From assembly GCA_016776525.1 (NCBI GenBank), contig JADHTD010000129.1, positions 1 through 7,276 of the forward strand: a stretch of 7,276 bases of DNA, written 5' to 3'. The notes under the pieces were generated by a model. That model saw nothing but the letters and a program-made list of their open reading frames with translations. It did not search any database and was not told where the DNA came from. Numbering within the stretch: position 1 is the stretch's first letter; every line of letters begins with the position of its first letter. This DNA comes from Rhodospirillales bacterium. GTDB lineage: Bacteria; Pseudomonadota; Alphaproteobacteria; Rhodospirillales; JADHTD01. The translations under genes and the position numbers were made by a program. Positions 1 to 5,340 of the stretch are shown piece after piece.

Positions 1-174
1 GATACCGGGACGCACTTCATACTGCGAAAAATCGCGGATGAAGCCTTCACGTTTGAGAACTTCGAGCACATTGCTGCGCAGCTTTGAAGCCGGCGATGTG
101 ACACTGTTCATACGTGAACGCTGTCCATTTCGGATACGGGTCAGCATATCGCTGAGGGGGTCGGTCATAGACAT
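1..174 (-). CDS. rpsH: 30S ribosomal protein S8, N-terminal part (partial at window edge)
   Basis: S8 binds the central domain of 16S rRNA and organises the 30S platform; in E. coli it also represses spc operon translation. The first 58 residues are present and the rest lie beyond the left edge (the full protein is about 130). The sequence reads MSMTDPLSDMLTRIRNGQRS, then SVTSPASKLRSNVLEVLKRE and GFIRDFSQYEVRPGI, which is unmistakably the S8 N-terminal domain. The ATG at 174 has a strong AGGAGG nine bases upstream, right after the rpsN stop. A second ATG two codons in (MTDPLSDML) matches the start of many relatives and cannot be fully excluded, but its spacing to the ribosome-binding site is poorer. 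Confidence 0.96.
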   Translation of the reverse strand, partial: MSMTDPLSDMLTRIRNGQRSRMNSVTSPASKLRSNVLEVLKREGFIRDFSQYEVRPGI

Positions 175-189
175 TTTTCCGGTCCTCCT

Positions 190-495
190 CTACCAGCTCG
201 ACTTAACCATGCCGGGAATCTGGCCGGATGAGGCCAGGTCCCGAAGGGCAATACGCGACAGCCGGAACTTCCGGTAGTTTCCACGCGGACGACCGGAAAG
301 CTCACACCGCAACCTAATCCGGGTGGGTGCAGAGTTTCGCGGCAATTCCGCAAGCTTCAGTCGGGCGTTGAAACGTTCTTCCGGCGACAAGGACAAATCC
401 TTGGCCAGCGCTTTCAACTGGTCCCGCTTGGCAGCATACTTAGCCGCCAATTTCATCCGCTTCTTATTTTTCTCAATGGCGCTCTTCTTAGCCAT
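190..495 (-). CDS. rpsN: 30S ribosomal protein S14, zinc-independent long form
   Basis: S14 is a late-assembling protein of the 30S head. The product is 101 residues, the long type without a zinc ribbon. It has a single Cys (RLRCELSGRPRG) and no CxxC pairs, whereas the short zinc-binding form is about 61 residues. It begins AKKSAIEKNKKRMKLAAKYA. The conserved ERFNARLKLAELPRNSAPTR follows, and the C-terminus LSRIALRDLASSGQIPGMVK SSW is diagnostic. The ATG lies 3 nt after the rplE stop, with GGAGAG six bases upstream inside rplE. rpsH begins 15 nt downstream. Confidence 0.97.
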   Translation of the reverse strand: MAKKSAIEKNKKRMKLAAKYAAKRDQLKALAKDLSLSPEERFNARLKLAELPRNSAPTRIRLRCELSGRPRGNYRKFRLSRIALRDLASSGQIPGMVKSSW

Positions 496-498
496 TCG

Positions 499-1164
499 CT
501 ACTCTCCGTTCGACTCGTCTGCGGCCTCATCGGCCTCTTCGACCACGTCGGTCTCTTCTTCCACATCAGCCTCTATGGCCTCTGCCGCTTTCTTTTCAGC
601 CTCGCCATTTTCTTTGGAGGCTTCCATGCCCCTGAAAGGCATATTAAAGCCCCTCAGCAATTCCCGCGCTTCATCATCGGTCTTGGCTGAAGTGCAGATG
701 ACGATGTTCATACCCCGGATTTTATCAACTCTGTCATAGTCGATTTCAGGGAAGACGATCTGCTCTTTCAGACCCAAGGCGAAATTACCGGCACCATCGA
801 AACTTTTGACCGACAGGCCCCGGAAATCCCGCACCCGCGGCAAGGCTACGTTAACCAGGCGGTCCAGGAATTCGTACATCTGCTGGCGACGTAGCGTCAC
901 CTTACAGCCGACCAACATCCCTTCGCGCAGCTTAAAAGCGGCAATCGATTTCTTGGCCTTGGTGATAACCGGTTTCTGGCCGGTAATCCTGGTCATGTCA
1001 TCGACAGCGCCTTCAATCTTCTTCTTATCCTGGGAGGCTTCACCGACACCCATGTTAACGATGATCTTTTCGACCTTCGGAACCTGCATCGGGTTCTCGT
1101 AGCCGAACTTCTTGATCAACGCCGGTTTGATCTCCGCATTATACTGTTCGAGCAAGCGTTCCAT
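499..1164 (-). CDS. rplE: 50S ribosomal protein L5 with acidic C-terminal tail
   Basis: L5 binds 5S rRNA and contacts P-site tRNA and S13 at the top of the 50S. The product is 221 residues, against about 179-185 usually. The body has VEKIIVNMGVGEASQDKKKI, GQKPVITKAKKSIAAFKLRE, GCKVTLRRQQMYEFLDRLVN, RDFRGLSVKSFDGAGNFALG and EQIVFPEIDYD. The normal C-terminus, RELLRGFNMPFRG, comes at about residue 179. Residues 180-221 are an added acidic tail with 18 Asp/Glu and 3 Lys, of low complexity and without aromatic residues. A frameshift is unlikely: frame and gene spacing hold, and the final codons supply GGAGAG for rpsN three bases beyond the stop. The ATG is preceded by AAGGGA, which can sit in a small hairpin loop. 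The function of the tail is unknown. Confidence 0.97.
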   Translation of the reverse strand: MERLLEQYNAEIKPALIKKFGYENPMQVPKVEKIIVNMGVGEASQDKKKIEGAVDDMTRITGQKPVITKAKKSIAAFKLREGMLVGCKVTLRRQQMYEFLDRLVNVALPRVRDFRGLSVKSFDGAGNFALGLKEQIVFPEIDYDRVDKIRGMNIVICTSAKTDDEARELLRGFNMPFRGMEASKENGEAEKKAAEAIEADVEEETDVVEEADEAADESNGE

Positions 1165-1181
1165 TCGTCTGGTCCCTTGAC

Positions 1182-1499
1182 CTAATTATCGATGACTTCG
1201 CCGGACCGCTTGGCAAAGCGGACCTTGCGGCCGTCATCGAGATACTTGAAACCAACACGGGTCGGTTTATCCGTTTTCGGGTCGATATGTGCCAGGTTCG
1301 AAAGGTGGATCGCCGCATCCTTCTCGATGATTCCGCCTTGCGAGGCTGCACTCGGCCGGGTATGGCGCTTGACCTGGTTGACGCCCTGGACGACGGCCCG
1401 GGTTTCACCCGGCAGCATCTTCAGGACTTCACCGGTCTTGCCTTTATCGCGGCCGGTCAACACGACCACCCGGTCGCCTTTTTTAAACTTCATCGCCAT
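1182..1499 (-). CDS. rplX: 50S ribosomal protein L24
   Basis: L24 initiates 50S assembly by binding the 5' end of 23S rRNA. The product is 105 residues. The KOW-type SH3 domain is at the start (MAMKFKKGDRVVVLTGRDKG). VVQGVNQVKRHTRP follows, then GGIIEKDAAIHLSNLAHIDP and a C-terminal part unlike archaeal forms (PTRVGFKYLDDGRKVRFAKR). I place the start at the ATG at 1499. GAGGUG lies five bases upstream, and the protein then begins MAMK like relatives with MAAK. An in-frame GTG immediately before (1502) is only two bases from that site. The start overlaps the rplN stop by one base, implying coupling. rplE follows after 17 nt. Confidence 0.95.
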   Translation of the reverse strand: MAMKFKKGDRVVVLTGRDKGKTGEVLKMLPGETRAVVQGVNQVKRHTRPSAASQGGIIEKDAAIHLSNLAHIDPKTDKPTRVGFKYLDDGRKVRFAKRSGEVIDN

Positions 1500-1867
1500 C
1501 ACAACACCTCGGGCGCCAGGGAAATAATTTTCATGTAGCGCTTGGCGCGCAGTTCACGGGTCACCGGGCCGAAAATACGGGTTCCGATGGGCTCTCCTTG
1601 CGGAGTAATCAACACCGCCGCATTGTGATCAAAGCGGATCGACGACCCGTCGTTACGGCGGATGTCCTTGGCGGTCCGGACGATCACGGCACGTGCGATG
1701 TCGCCTTTCTTGACGCGGCCGCGCGGAATGGCTTCCTTCACGGTAACGACAATGACGTCGCCCACGGATGCAGTCTTCCGCTTGGAACCGCCAAGCACCT
1801 TGATGCACTGCACCCGGCGAGCGCCGGAGTTGTCAGCGACGTCCAAGTTGGTTTCAGCTTGGATCAT
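1499..1867 (-). CDS. rplN: 50S ribosomal protein L14
   Basis: L14 is a 23S rRNA-binding protein at the subunit interface that forms bridges to the 30S and is the docking site of the silencing factor RsfS. The product is 122 residues, exactly the common bacterial length. It starts MIQAETNLDVADNSGARRVQ and contains KGDIARAVIVRTAK, SIRFDHNAAVLI and GTRIFGPVTRELR, with the C-terminus AKRYMKIISLAPEVL. It is by convention the first gene of the spc operon. No promoter is visible in the 34 nt before it, so transcription appears continuous from the S10 block. The Shine-Dalgarno AAGGAAG lies about 8 nt before the ATG, just after the rpsQ hairpin. The stop overlaps the rplX start as TGATG. Confidence 0.97.
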   Translation of the reverse strand: MIQAETNLDVADNSGARRVQCIKVLGGSKRKTASVGDVIVVTVKEAIPRGRVKKGDIARAVIVRTAKDIRRNDGSSIRFDHNAAVLITPQGEPIGTRIFGPVTRELRAKRYMKIISLAPEVL

Positions 1868-1886
1868 TGTTGTCTTCCTTCTTCAG

Positions 1887-1918
1887 TCACCGAAAGCCGC
1901 CTTAGGCGCTTTCGGTGA
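1887..1918 (-). other. Hairpin with the rpsQ stop codon in its loop
   Basis: On the mRNA strand an 11-bp perfect stem (1918-1908 with 1897-1887) is extended inward by 3 bp (1907-1905 with 1901-1899), with one bulged G at 1898. The 3-nt loop, 1904-1902, is exactly the UAA stop of rpsQ. The 5' arm is the last coding sequence of rpsQ (...TESA). The 3' arm is non-coding and ends eight bases before the rplN Shine-Dalgarno core. No U-run follows, so I do not call it an intrinsic terminator. It could be a processing site, an mRNA stabiliser or a coupling element between rpsQ and rplN. Confidence 0.75.
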
Positions 1919-2138
1919 TGACTTCCCACGTCTTGCGTTTCGACAGCGGACGGCATTCACGAATCTTAACGATATCGCCGTTTTTAACGACGTTATTCTC
2001 ATCATGGGCGGCGTACTTTTTGGACCGGCGGATGTATTTCTTATACAGCGGGTGTTTGATTTTCCGCTCCACCTTGACGATCACCGTCTTGTCCATCTTG
2101 TCGCTGACCACGACTCCTTGCATTGTTCGCCTTGGCAT
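1902..2138 (-). CDS. rpsQ: 30S ribosomal protein S17
   Basis: S17 is a primary 16S rRNA-binding protein of the 30S body with an OB-fold. The product is 78 residues. It begins MPRRTMQGVVVSDKMDKTVI, continues with the basic patch HPLYKKYIRRSKKYAAHDEN and the OB-fold strand GDIVKIRECRPLSKRKTWEV, and ends ITESA. I chose the first ATG because UAAGGAG sits 8 nt before it and relatives begin with a similar short basic lead before LQGVVVSDK. The in-frame ATG five codons later has no comparable site. The gene is bracketed by RNA hairpins: one ends at the preceding rpmC stop, and a stronger one carries the rpsQ stop in its loop. rplN follows after 34 nt. Confidence 0.96.
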   Translation of the reverse strand: MPRRTMQGVVVSDKMDKTVIVKVERKIKHPLYKKYIRRSKKYAAHDENNVVKNGDIVKIRECRPLSKRKTWEVITESA

Positions 2139-2154
2139 GGCTCGTGCTCCTTAC

Positions 2155-2364
2155 TTACGACGCCGCTTGGGCGTCGGCGTTGCCGCGTTCGCCCAAAATG
2201 GTCTTAATCCGCGCAATATCCCGACGAACCTGTTTGACCCGAGCCGTATTTTCCAATTGGCCGCTGGCCGCCTGGAACCGCAGGTTGAAAGATTCCTTGC
2301 GGAGGTCAATGAGCTGATCCTTCAGCTCGTCTTCACTTTTTGCACGTACATCAGCCGATTTCAT
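2155..2364 (-). CDS. rpmC: 50S ribosomal protein L29
   Basis: L29 is a small two-helix protein that packs beside L23 at the exit-tunnel rim. The product is 69 residues, within the normal 60-70. Helix one runs through EDELKDQLIDLRKESFNLRF. The family motif FQAASGQLENTARVKQVRRD follows, then IARIKTILGER. The tail GNADAQAAS is Ala-rich. A strong GAGGAGG lies 9 nt upstream inside the last codons of rplP, so the ATG at 2364 is secure. The last codons form a 7-bp hairpin that ends exactly at the stop codon. rpsQ begins 16 nt later. Confidence 0.95.
   Translation of the reverse strand: MKSADVRAKSEDELKDQLIDLRKESFNLRFQAASGQLENTARVKQVRRDIARIKTILGERGNADAQAAS
2158..2176 (-). other. Hairpin abutting the rpmC stop codon
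   Basis: The mRNA reads a perfect 7-bp GC-rich stem (2176-2170 with 2164-2158) around a 5-nt CAAGC loop. The UAA stop of rpmC and then the rpsQ Shine-Dalgarno UAAGGAG follow directly. All of it lies within the Ala-rich last codons of L29, so part of the symmetry may come from GC-rich alanine codons. There is no U-tract. Confidence 0.45.
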
Positions 2365-2368
2365 GGCC

Positions 2369-2788
2369 TTAATCCTCCTCGCCTAAGCGGGTCACGAATT
2401 TCGTCTTTACCGGCAGCTTGGCCGCCGCCAATTCGAAACCGCGCCGAGCGACTTCCTTCGATACACCGTCAACCTCGAACATAATCCGGCCCGGCTTGAC
2501 GCGGCAGGCCCAATATTCGGGCGTTCCCTTACCTTTACCCTGGCGGACTTCAGCCGGTTTCTGGGAAACCGGGACATCCGGGAAAATACGGATCCAAACA
2601 CGGCCGGCACGTTTCATGTGACGGGTAATGGCCCGTCGGGCGGCCTCAATCTGGCGCGCTGTAACCCGATCCGGTGACAAGGCCTTGAGGCCGTAAGAGC
2701 CGAAGTTCAGGGTCGATCCCCCCTTCGCCTTGCCGTGGATGCGGCCCTTGTGCGCCTTGCGGTACTTGGTGCGTTTCGGACTAAGCAT
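2369..2788 (-). CDS. rplP: 50S ribosomal protein L16
   Basis: L16 is a late-assembling 50S protein close to the A-site tRNA elbow. The product is 139 residues, close to the usual 136-138. It opens MLSPKRTKYRKAHKGRIHGK and continues with LTAR-like VTARQIEAARRAITRHMKR and VWIRIFPDVPVSQKP. Arg82 in EVRQGKGKG aligns with E. coli Arg81, the target of the 2-oxoglutarate oxygenase RoxA/YcfD; whether it is modified here is unknown. The acidic finish GEED is unusual in such a basic protein, but its codons (GAGGAGGAU) also supply the rpmC Shine-Dalgarno. Its own ribosome-binding site is weak: only UGAGAU and AAGAAAG precede the ATG. rpmC follows after 4 nt. Confidence 0.96.
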   Translation of the reverse strand: MLSPKRTKYRKAHKGRIHGKAKGGSTLNFGSYGLKALSPDRVTARQIEAARRAITRHMKRAGRVWIRIFPDVPVSQKPAEVRQGKGKGTPEYWACRVKPGRIMFEVDGVSKEVARRGFELAAAKLPVKTKFVTRLGEED

Positions 2789-2825
2789 GGTATCTCAGCT
2801 TTCTTTTCAAACCTACGGGGCCGCC

Positions 2826-3503
2826 TTAACGGGCCGGTTGTTGATCTTGCATCTGTTTATCGAGGGCCATCGGGTCATGAGCCATGATGTCGCCCTTGAA
2901 AATCCACACCTTGACGCCACAGGCGCCATAGGTGGTTTGTGCCGTGGTCGTGCCATAATCCACATTGGCGCGCAGCGTGTGCAGAGGCACACGGCCTTCG
3001 CGGTACCAGACCATGCGGGCAATTTCAGCACCGCCCAAACGGCCGGAACAGTTGATGCGGATACCTTCAGCGCCGAGACGCATGGCCGACTGCACGGCCC
3101 GCTTCATGGCGCGGCGGGTGGAAACACGCCGTTCGAGCTGCTGGCCGATGTTTTCGGCGACCAACTGGGCTTCGATTTCCGGCTTACGGATTTCGACGAT
3201 ATTCAGGTGAACTTCGCCGCCGGTCATTTTTGACACTTCCTGGCGCAGCTTTTCGATATCGGCGCCCTTCTTGCCGATGACGACGCCGGGCCGGGCCGTG
3301 TGGATGGTAATCCGGGCCTTTTTGGCGGGCCGCTCGATGATAACCTTGGAAACGCCGGCCTGGGCCAGTTTCTTGTGCAGGAATTCCCGCAACTTCAGAT
3401 CTTCGTGCAGAAGAACCGCATAGTTGTCGTCGGCATACCAACGGGAATCCCAGGTACGGTTGATTCCCAGACGCAGACTGATCGGATTGACCTTCTGACC
3501 CAT
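2826..3503 (-). CDS. rpsC: 30S ribosomal protein S3
   Basis: S3 lies at the mRNA entry channel and takes part in the ribosome's mRNA-unwinding activity. The product is 225 residues. It begins MGQKVNPISLRLGINRTWDS. The type II KH domain has its GKKG loop at residues 77-80 (GVVIGKKGADIEKLR). The C-terminal domain contains STRRAMKRAVQSAMRLGAEG and SGRLGGAEIAR. Arg130, Arg131 and Lys134 align with the E. coli residues implicated in helicase activity. It ends with the MAHDPMA motif common in alphaproteobacteria and a short Gln-rich tail. GAGGAGA, encoded in the last codons of rplV, sits 7 nt before the ATG. The spacer to rplP is 37 nt, the longest within the ribosomal-protein block, and the stop codon can sit in a small hairpin loop. 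Confidence 0.97.
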   Translation of the reverse strand: MGQKVNPISLRLGINRTWDSRWYADDNYAVLLHEDLKLREFLHKKLAQAGVSKVIIERPAKKARITIHTARPGVVIGKKGADIEKLRQEVSKMTGGEVHLNIVEIRKPEIEAQLVAENIGQQLERRVSTRRAMKRAVQSAMRLGAEGIRINCSGRLGGAEIARMVWYREGRVPLHTLRANVDYGTTTAQTTYGACGVKVWIFKGDIMAHDPMALDKQMQDQQPAR

Positions 3504-3883
3504 TACGCTGTCTCCTCGCGTTCACGTACAATCAGCCGCATATTGCTGAACGGCTTCTGTATCCGCCCAACCCGGCCGCGGGCACGGGCACGCCACCGTT
3601 TCATGACCATGGCACGCCCGACGGTGGCTTCGGCAACAAACAGGTTGTCGACGTCGAGCTGATGGTTGTTTTCGGCATTGGCGATAGCTGATTCCAATAA
3701 TTTCTTCACGTCACCGGCAATGCGGCGCCGGGAGAACTGTAAGGTGGCCAAAGCCGTCTCGCAGTCCTTGCCGCGGATCAACTGGGCAACCAGGTTCAGC
3801 TTTTGCGGGCTGACCCGGATCTGCTTGGCGAAAGCCATCGCCTCGTTGTCAGCCAAAGTCCGTGCGGTTGATTTCTTACCCAT
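3503..3883 (-). CDS. rplV: 50S ribosomal protein L22
   Basis: L22 spans the 50S subunit and, with L4, shapes the exit-tunnel constriction where macrolides act. The product is 126 residues, matching alphaproteobacterial relatives. The N-terminus contains ARTLADNEAMAFAKQIRVSP and QKLNLVAQLIRGK, typical of this class. The mid-protein ESAIANAENNHQLDVDNL is the family helix. The tunnel beta-hairpin (about residues 86-108) reads GRAMVMKRWRARARGRVGRI. I see no insertion or deletion in that loop of the kind linked to macrolide resistance. AAGAGGG lies 7 nt upstream of the ATG, within the end of rpsS. The stop overlaps the rpsC start by one base (TAATG), indicating coupling. Confidence 0.97.
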   Translation of the reverse strand: MGKKSTARTLADNEAMAFAKQIRVSPQKLNLVAQLIRGKDCETALATLQFSRRRIAGDVKKLLESAIANAENNHQLDVDNLFVAEATVGRAMVMKRWRARARGRVGRIQKPFSNMRLIVREREETA

Positions 3884-3885
3884 GA

Positions 3886-4164
3886 TTAAACCCTCTTGGA
3901 CTTCTTATCGGCGGTGTGGCCCATATAGGTCCGGGTCGGTGAAAATTCACCCAGCTTGTGACCGATCATATCTTCGGTAACCAGCACCGGGATGAACTTA
4001 CGACCGTTATAGACACCAAAAGTCAGTCCTACGAATTGGGGCAGCACAGTTGACCGGCGGGACCAGGTCTTAATGACCTCGTTACGCCCGGACGCACGCG
4101 ATACCTCGGCTTTCTTCAACAGGTAGCCGTCAACGAAAGGACCTTTCCATACGGAACGAGCCAC
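3886..4164 (-). CDS. rpsS: 30S ribosomal protein S19 (GTG start)
   Basis: S19 lies in the 30S head, forms a complex with S13 and contacts the A-site finger of the 50S. The product is 92 residues, the family norm. It begins ARSVWKGPFVDGYLLKKAE and carries the signature MIGHKLGEFSPTRTYMGH near the C-terminus. The basic tail is DKKSKRV. The start codon is GTG (4164-4162), not ATG. It is fixed by the invariant N-terminus and a strong AGGAGGG (4176-4170) five bases upstream, directly after the rplB stop. It is the only complete gene in this window for which I infer a non-ATG start. rplV begins 2 nt after the stop. Confidence 0.97.
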   Translation of the reverse strand: MARSVWKGPFVDGYLLKKAEVSRASGRNEVIKTWSRRSTVLPQFVGLTFGVYNGRKFIPVLVTEDMIGHKLGEFSPTRTYMGHTADKKSKRV

Positions 4165-4176
4165 GACTGCCCTCCT

Positions 4177-5007
4177 TTACTTCTTGCTGTGACGGCGGCG
4201 CATGATCAGCCGGTCCGTCTTCTTGTTACTACGTGTTCTCTTACCCTTAGTGGGCTTGCCCCAAGGCGTCACCGGATGACGGCCGCCGGAAGTGCGGCCT
4301 TCGCCGCCGCCGTGCGGATGGTCAATCGGGTTCATGGCGACACCACGGACGCTCGGACGTTTGCCCAGCCAGCGTTTGCGGCCGGCCTTGCCCAGCTTGA
4401 TGTTCTGCTGGTCCGAATTGGAAACGGCGCCGATGGTGGCCATGCATTCGGCCCGCACCAGACGCAGTTCGCCGGAACTCAGTTTCAACTGGGCGTAGCC
4501 CTGATCCTTACCGACCATCTGCACATAGGTGCCTGCCGAGCGGGCAATCTGGCCGCCTTTTCCTTCTTTCATCTCCACATTGTGGATGATGGTTCCAACC
4601 GGAATATTTTTCATCGGCATGGCATTGCCGGGTTTGATGTCGACGGCCTCTCCGGCAATCACCTTGTCGCCGACGGTCAGCCGTTGCGGCGCCAGGATGT
4701 AGGCCAGTTCACCGTCATCGTACTTGATGAGGGCGATAAAGGCCGTGCGGTTGGGATCGTATTCCAGCCGCTCAACCGTGGCGGAAACGTCGAACTTGGT
4801 CCGCTTGAAATCGATAATCCGGTAACGCCGCTTGTGGCCGCCGCCCCGGCGGCGCGCCGTGATACGGCCGGTGTTGTTGCGGCCGCCCTTCTTGCGCAGG
4901 CCTTCGGTCAGCGATTTTTCCGGCTTACCATTGTACAGCCGTTCGCGGTCAACCAGGACCAAGCCACGGCGTCCAGGTGTCGTCGGTTTATATTGTTTAA
5001 GAGCCAT
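4177..5007 (-). CDS. rplB: 50S ribosomal protein L2
   Basis: L2 is a primary 23S rRNA-binding protein needed for subunit association and peptidyl-transferase activity. The product is 276 residues, about the standard length. The N-terminus MALKQYKPTTPGRRGLV is followed by the OB-fold region with NTGRITARRRGGGHKRRYR (about 46-64). Then come the SH3-like domain (about 125-200) and the C-terminal signature VAMNPIDHPHGGGEG. His230 and His232 lie in the loop that reaches the catalytic centre, and His230 aligns with the functionally important His229 of E. coli. The end is basic (KGKRTRSNKK...RRRHSKK). The start ATG lies 3 nt after rplW, with a GGGGGU sequence in the rplW tail as likely ribosome-binding site. 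rpsS follows after 12 nt. Confidence 0.98.
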   Translation of the reverse strand: MALKQYKPTTPGRRGLVLVDRERLYNGKPEKSLTEGLRKKGGRNNTGRITARRRGGGHKRRYRIIDFKRTKFDVSATVERLEYDPNRTAFIALIKYDDGELAYILAPQRLTVGDKVIAGEAVDIKPGNAMPMKNIPVGTIIHNVEMKEGKGGQIARSAGTYVQMVGKDQGYAQLKLSSGELRLVRAECMATIGAVSNSDQQNIKLGKAGRKRWLGKRPSVRGVAMNPIDHPHGGGEGRTSGGRHPVTPWGKPTKGKRTRSNKKTDRLIMRRRHSKK

Positions 5008-5010
5008 GAC

Positions 5011-5340
5011 TTAGCTAACCCCCGTCGTCACATCAATTGACTGACCCTCGGCCAGGGTGACGATCGCCTTTTTGGTATCGTTGCGCTTGCCGGGGCGCCC
5101 CCGGAAACGTTTGGTCTTACCCTTCTGACGAAGGGTGTTGACGGCTGTCACCTTGACCTTGAACAGGCCTTCGATAGCCGACTTGATCTCGTGTTTGGTC
5201 GCATCCAGGGGAACCTTGAAGCTGACCTGATTGAATTCCGAGAGCAGGGTCGCCTTTTCCGTAATAATCGGCGAACGGATCAATTCATAGGTCCGTTCCT
5301 GGCTCGGAGGATTGGCCGCGCTGGCGCCGTACTTACTCAT
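5011..5340 (-). CDS. rplW: 50S ribosomal protein L23
   Basis: L23 sits at the rim of the exit tunnel and is the docking site for trigger factor and a contact for SRP. The product is 109 residues, a little longer than the roughly 97-100 usual in bacteria. The extra length is an N-terminal extension of about ten residues (MSKYGASAANPPSQ) before the conserved YELIRSPIITEKATLLSE. Glu28 in that motif corresponds to the E. coli Glu18 contacted by trigger factor. The basic loop KGKTKRFRGRPGKRNDTKKA is the rRNA-binding hairpin. The start ATG overlaps the rplD stop by four bases, and GGAG lies 8 nt upstream inside rplD. No other in-frame ATG precedes the conserved core. rplB follows after 3 nt. Confidence 0.96.
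   Translation of the reverse strand: MSKYGASAANPPSQERTYELIRSPIITEKATLLSEFNQVSFKVPLDATKHEIKSAIEGLFKVKVTAVNTLRQKGKTKRFRGRPGKRNDTKKAIVTLAEGQSIDVTTGVS

Noticed and set aside
499..627. Frameshift or stop-codon loss creating the L5 tail
   Set aside because: The tail has a consistent low-complexity acidic composition, ends with a proper stop 3 nt before rpsN, and encodes the rpsN ribosome-binding site.
323..739. 138-codon plus-strand frame with Ser/Ala-rich middle (opposite rpsN and the rplE tail)
   Set aside because: The Ser/Ala run is the reverse complement of the Glu/Ala-rich L5 tail, so it is a shadow.
1500..1502. GTG start for rplX one codon before the chosen ATG
   Set aside because: It is only two bases from GAGGUG; the ATG at 1499 has better spacing and gives the family-like start MAMK.
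1887..1918. Intrinsic terminator at the S10/spc boundary
   Set aside because: The stem is strong, but neither strand has a U-tract after it, and essential genes continue directly downstream.
4189..5040. 283-codon open frame on the plus strand opposite rplB
   Set aside because: It is fully antisense to a certain L2 gene; codon bias of the real gene keeps the opposite frame open. Its product shows no recognisable motif, and I see no ribosome-binding site or supporting context.
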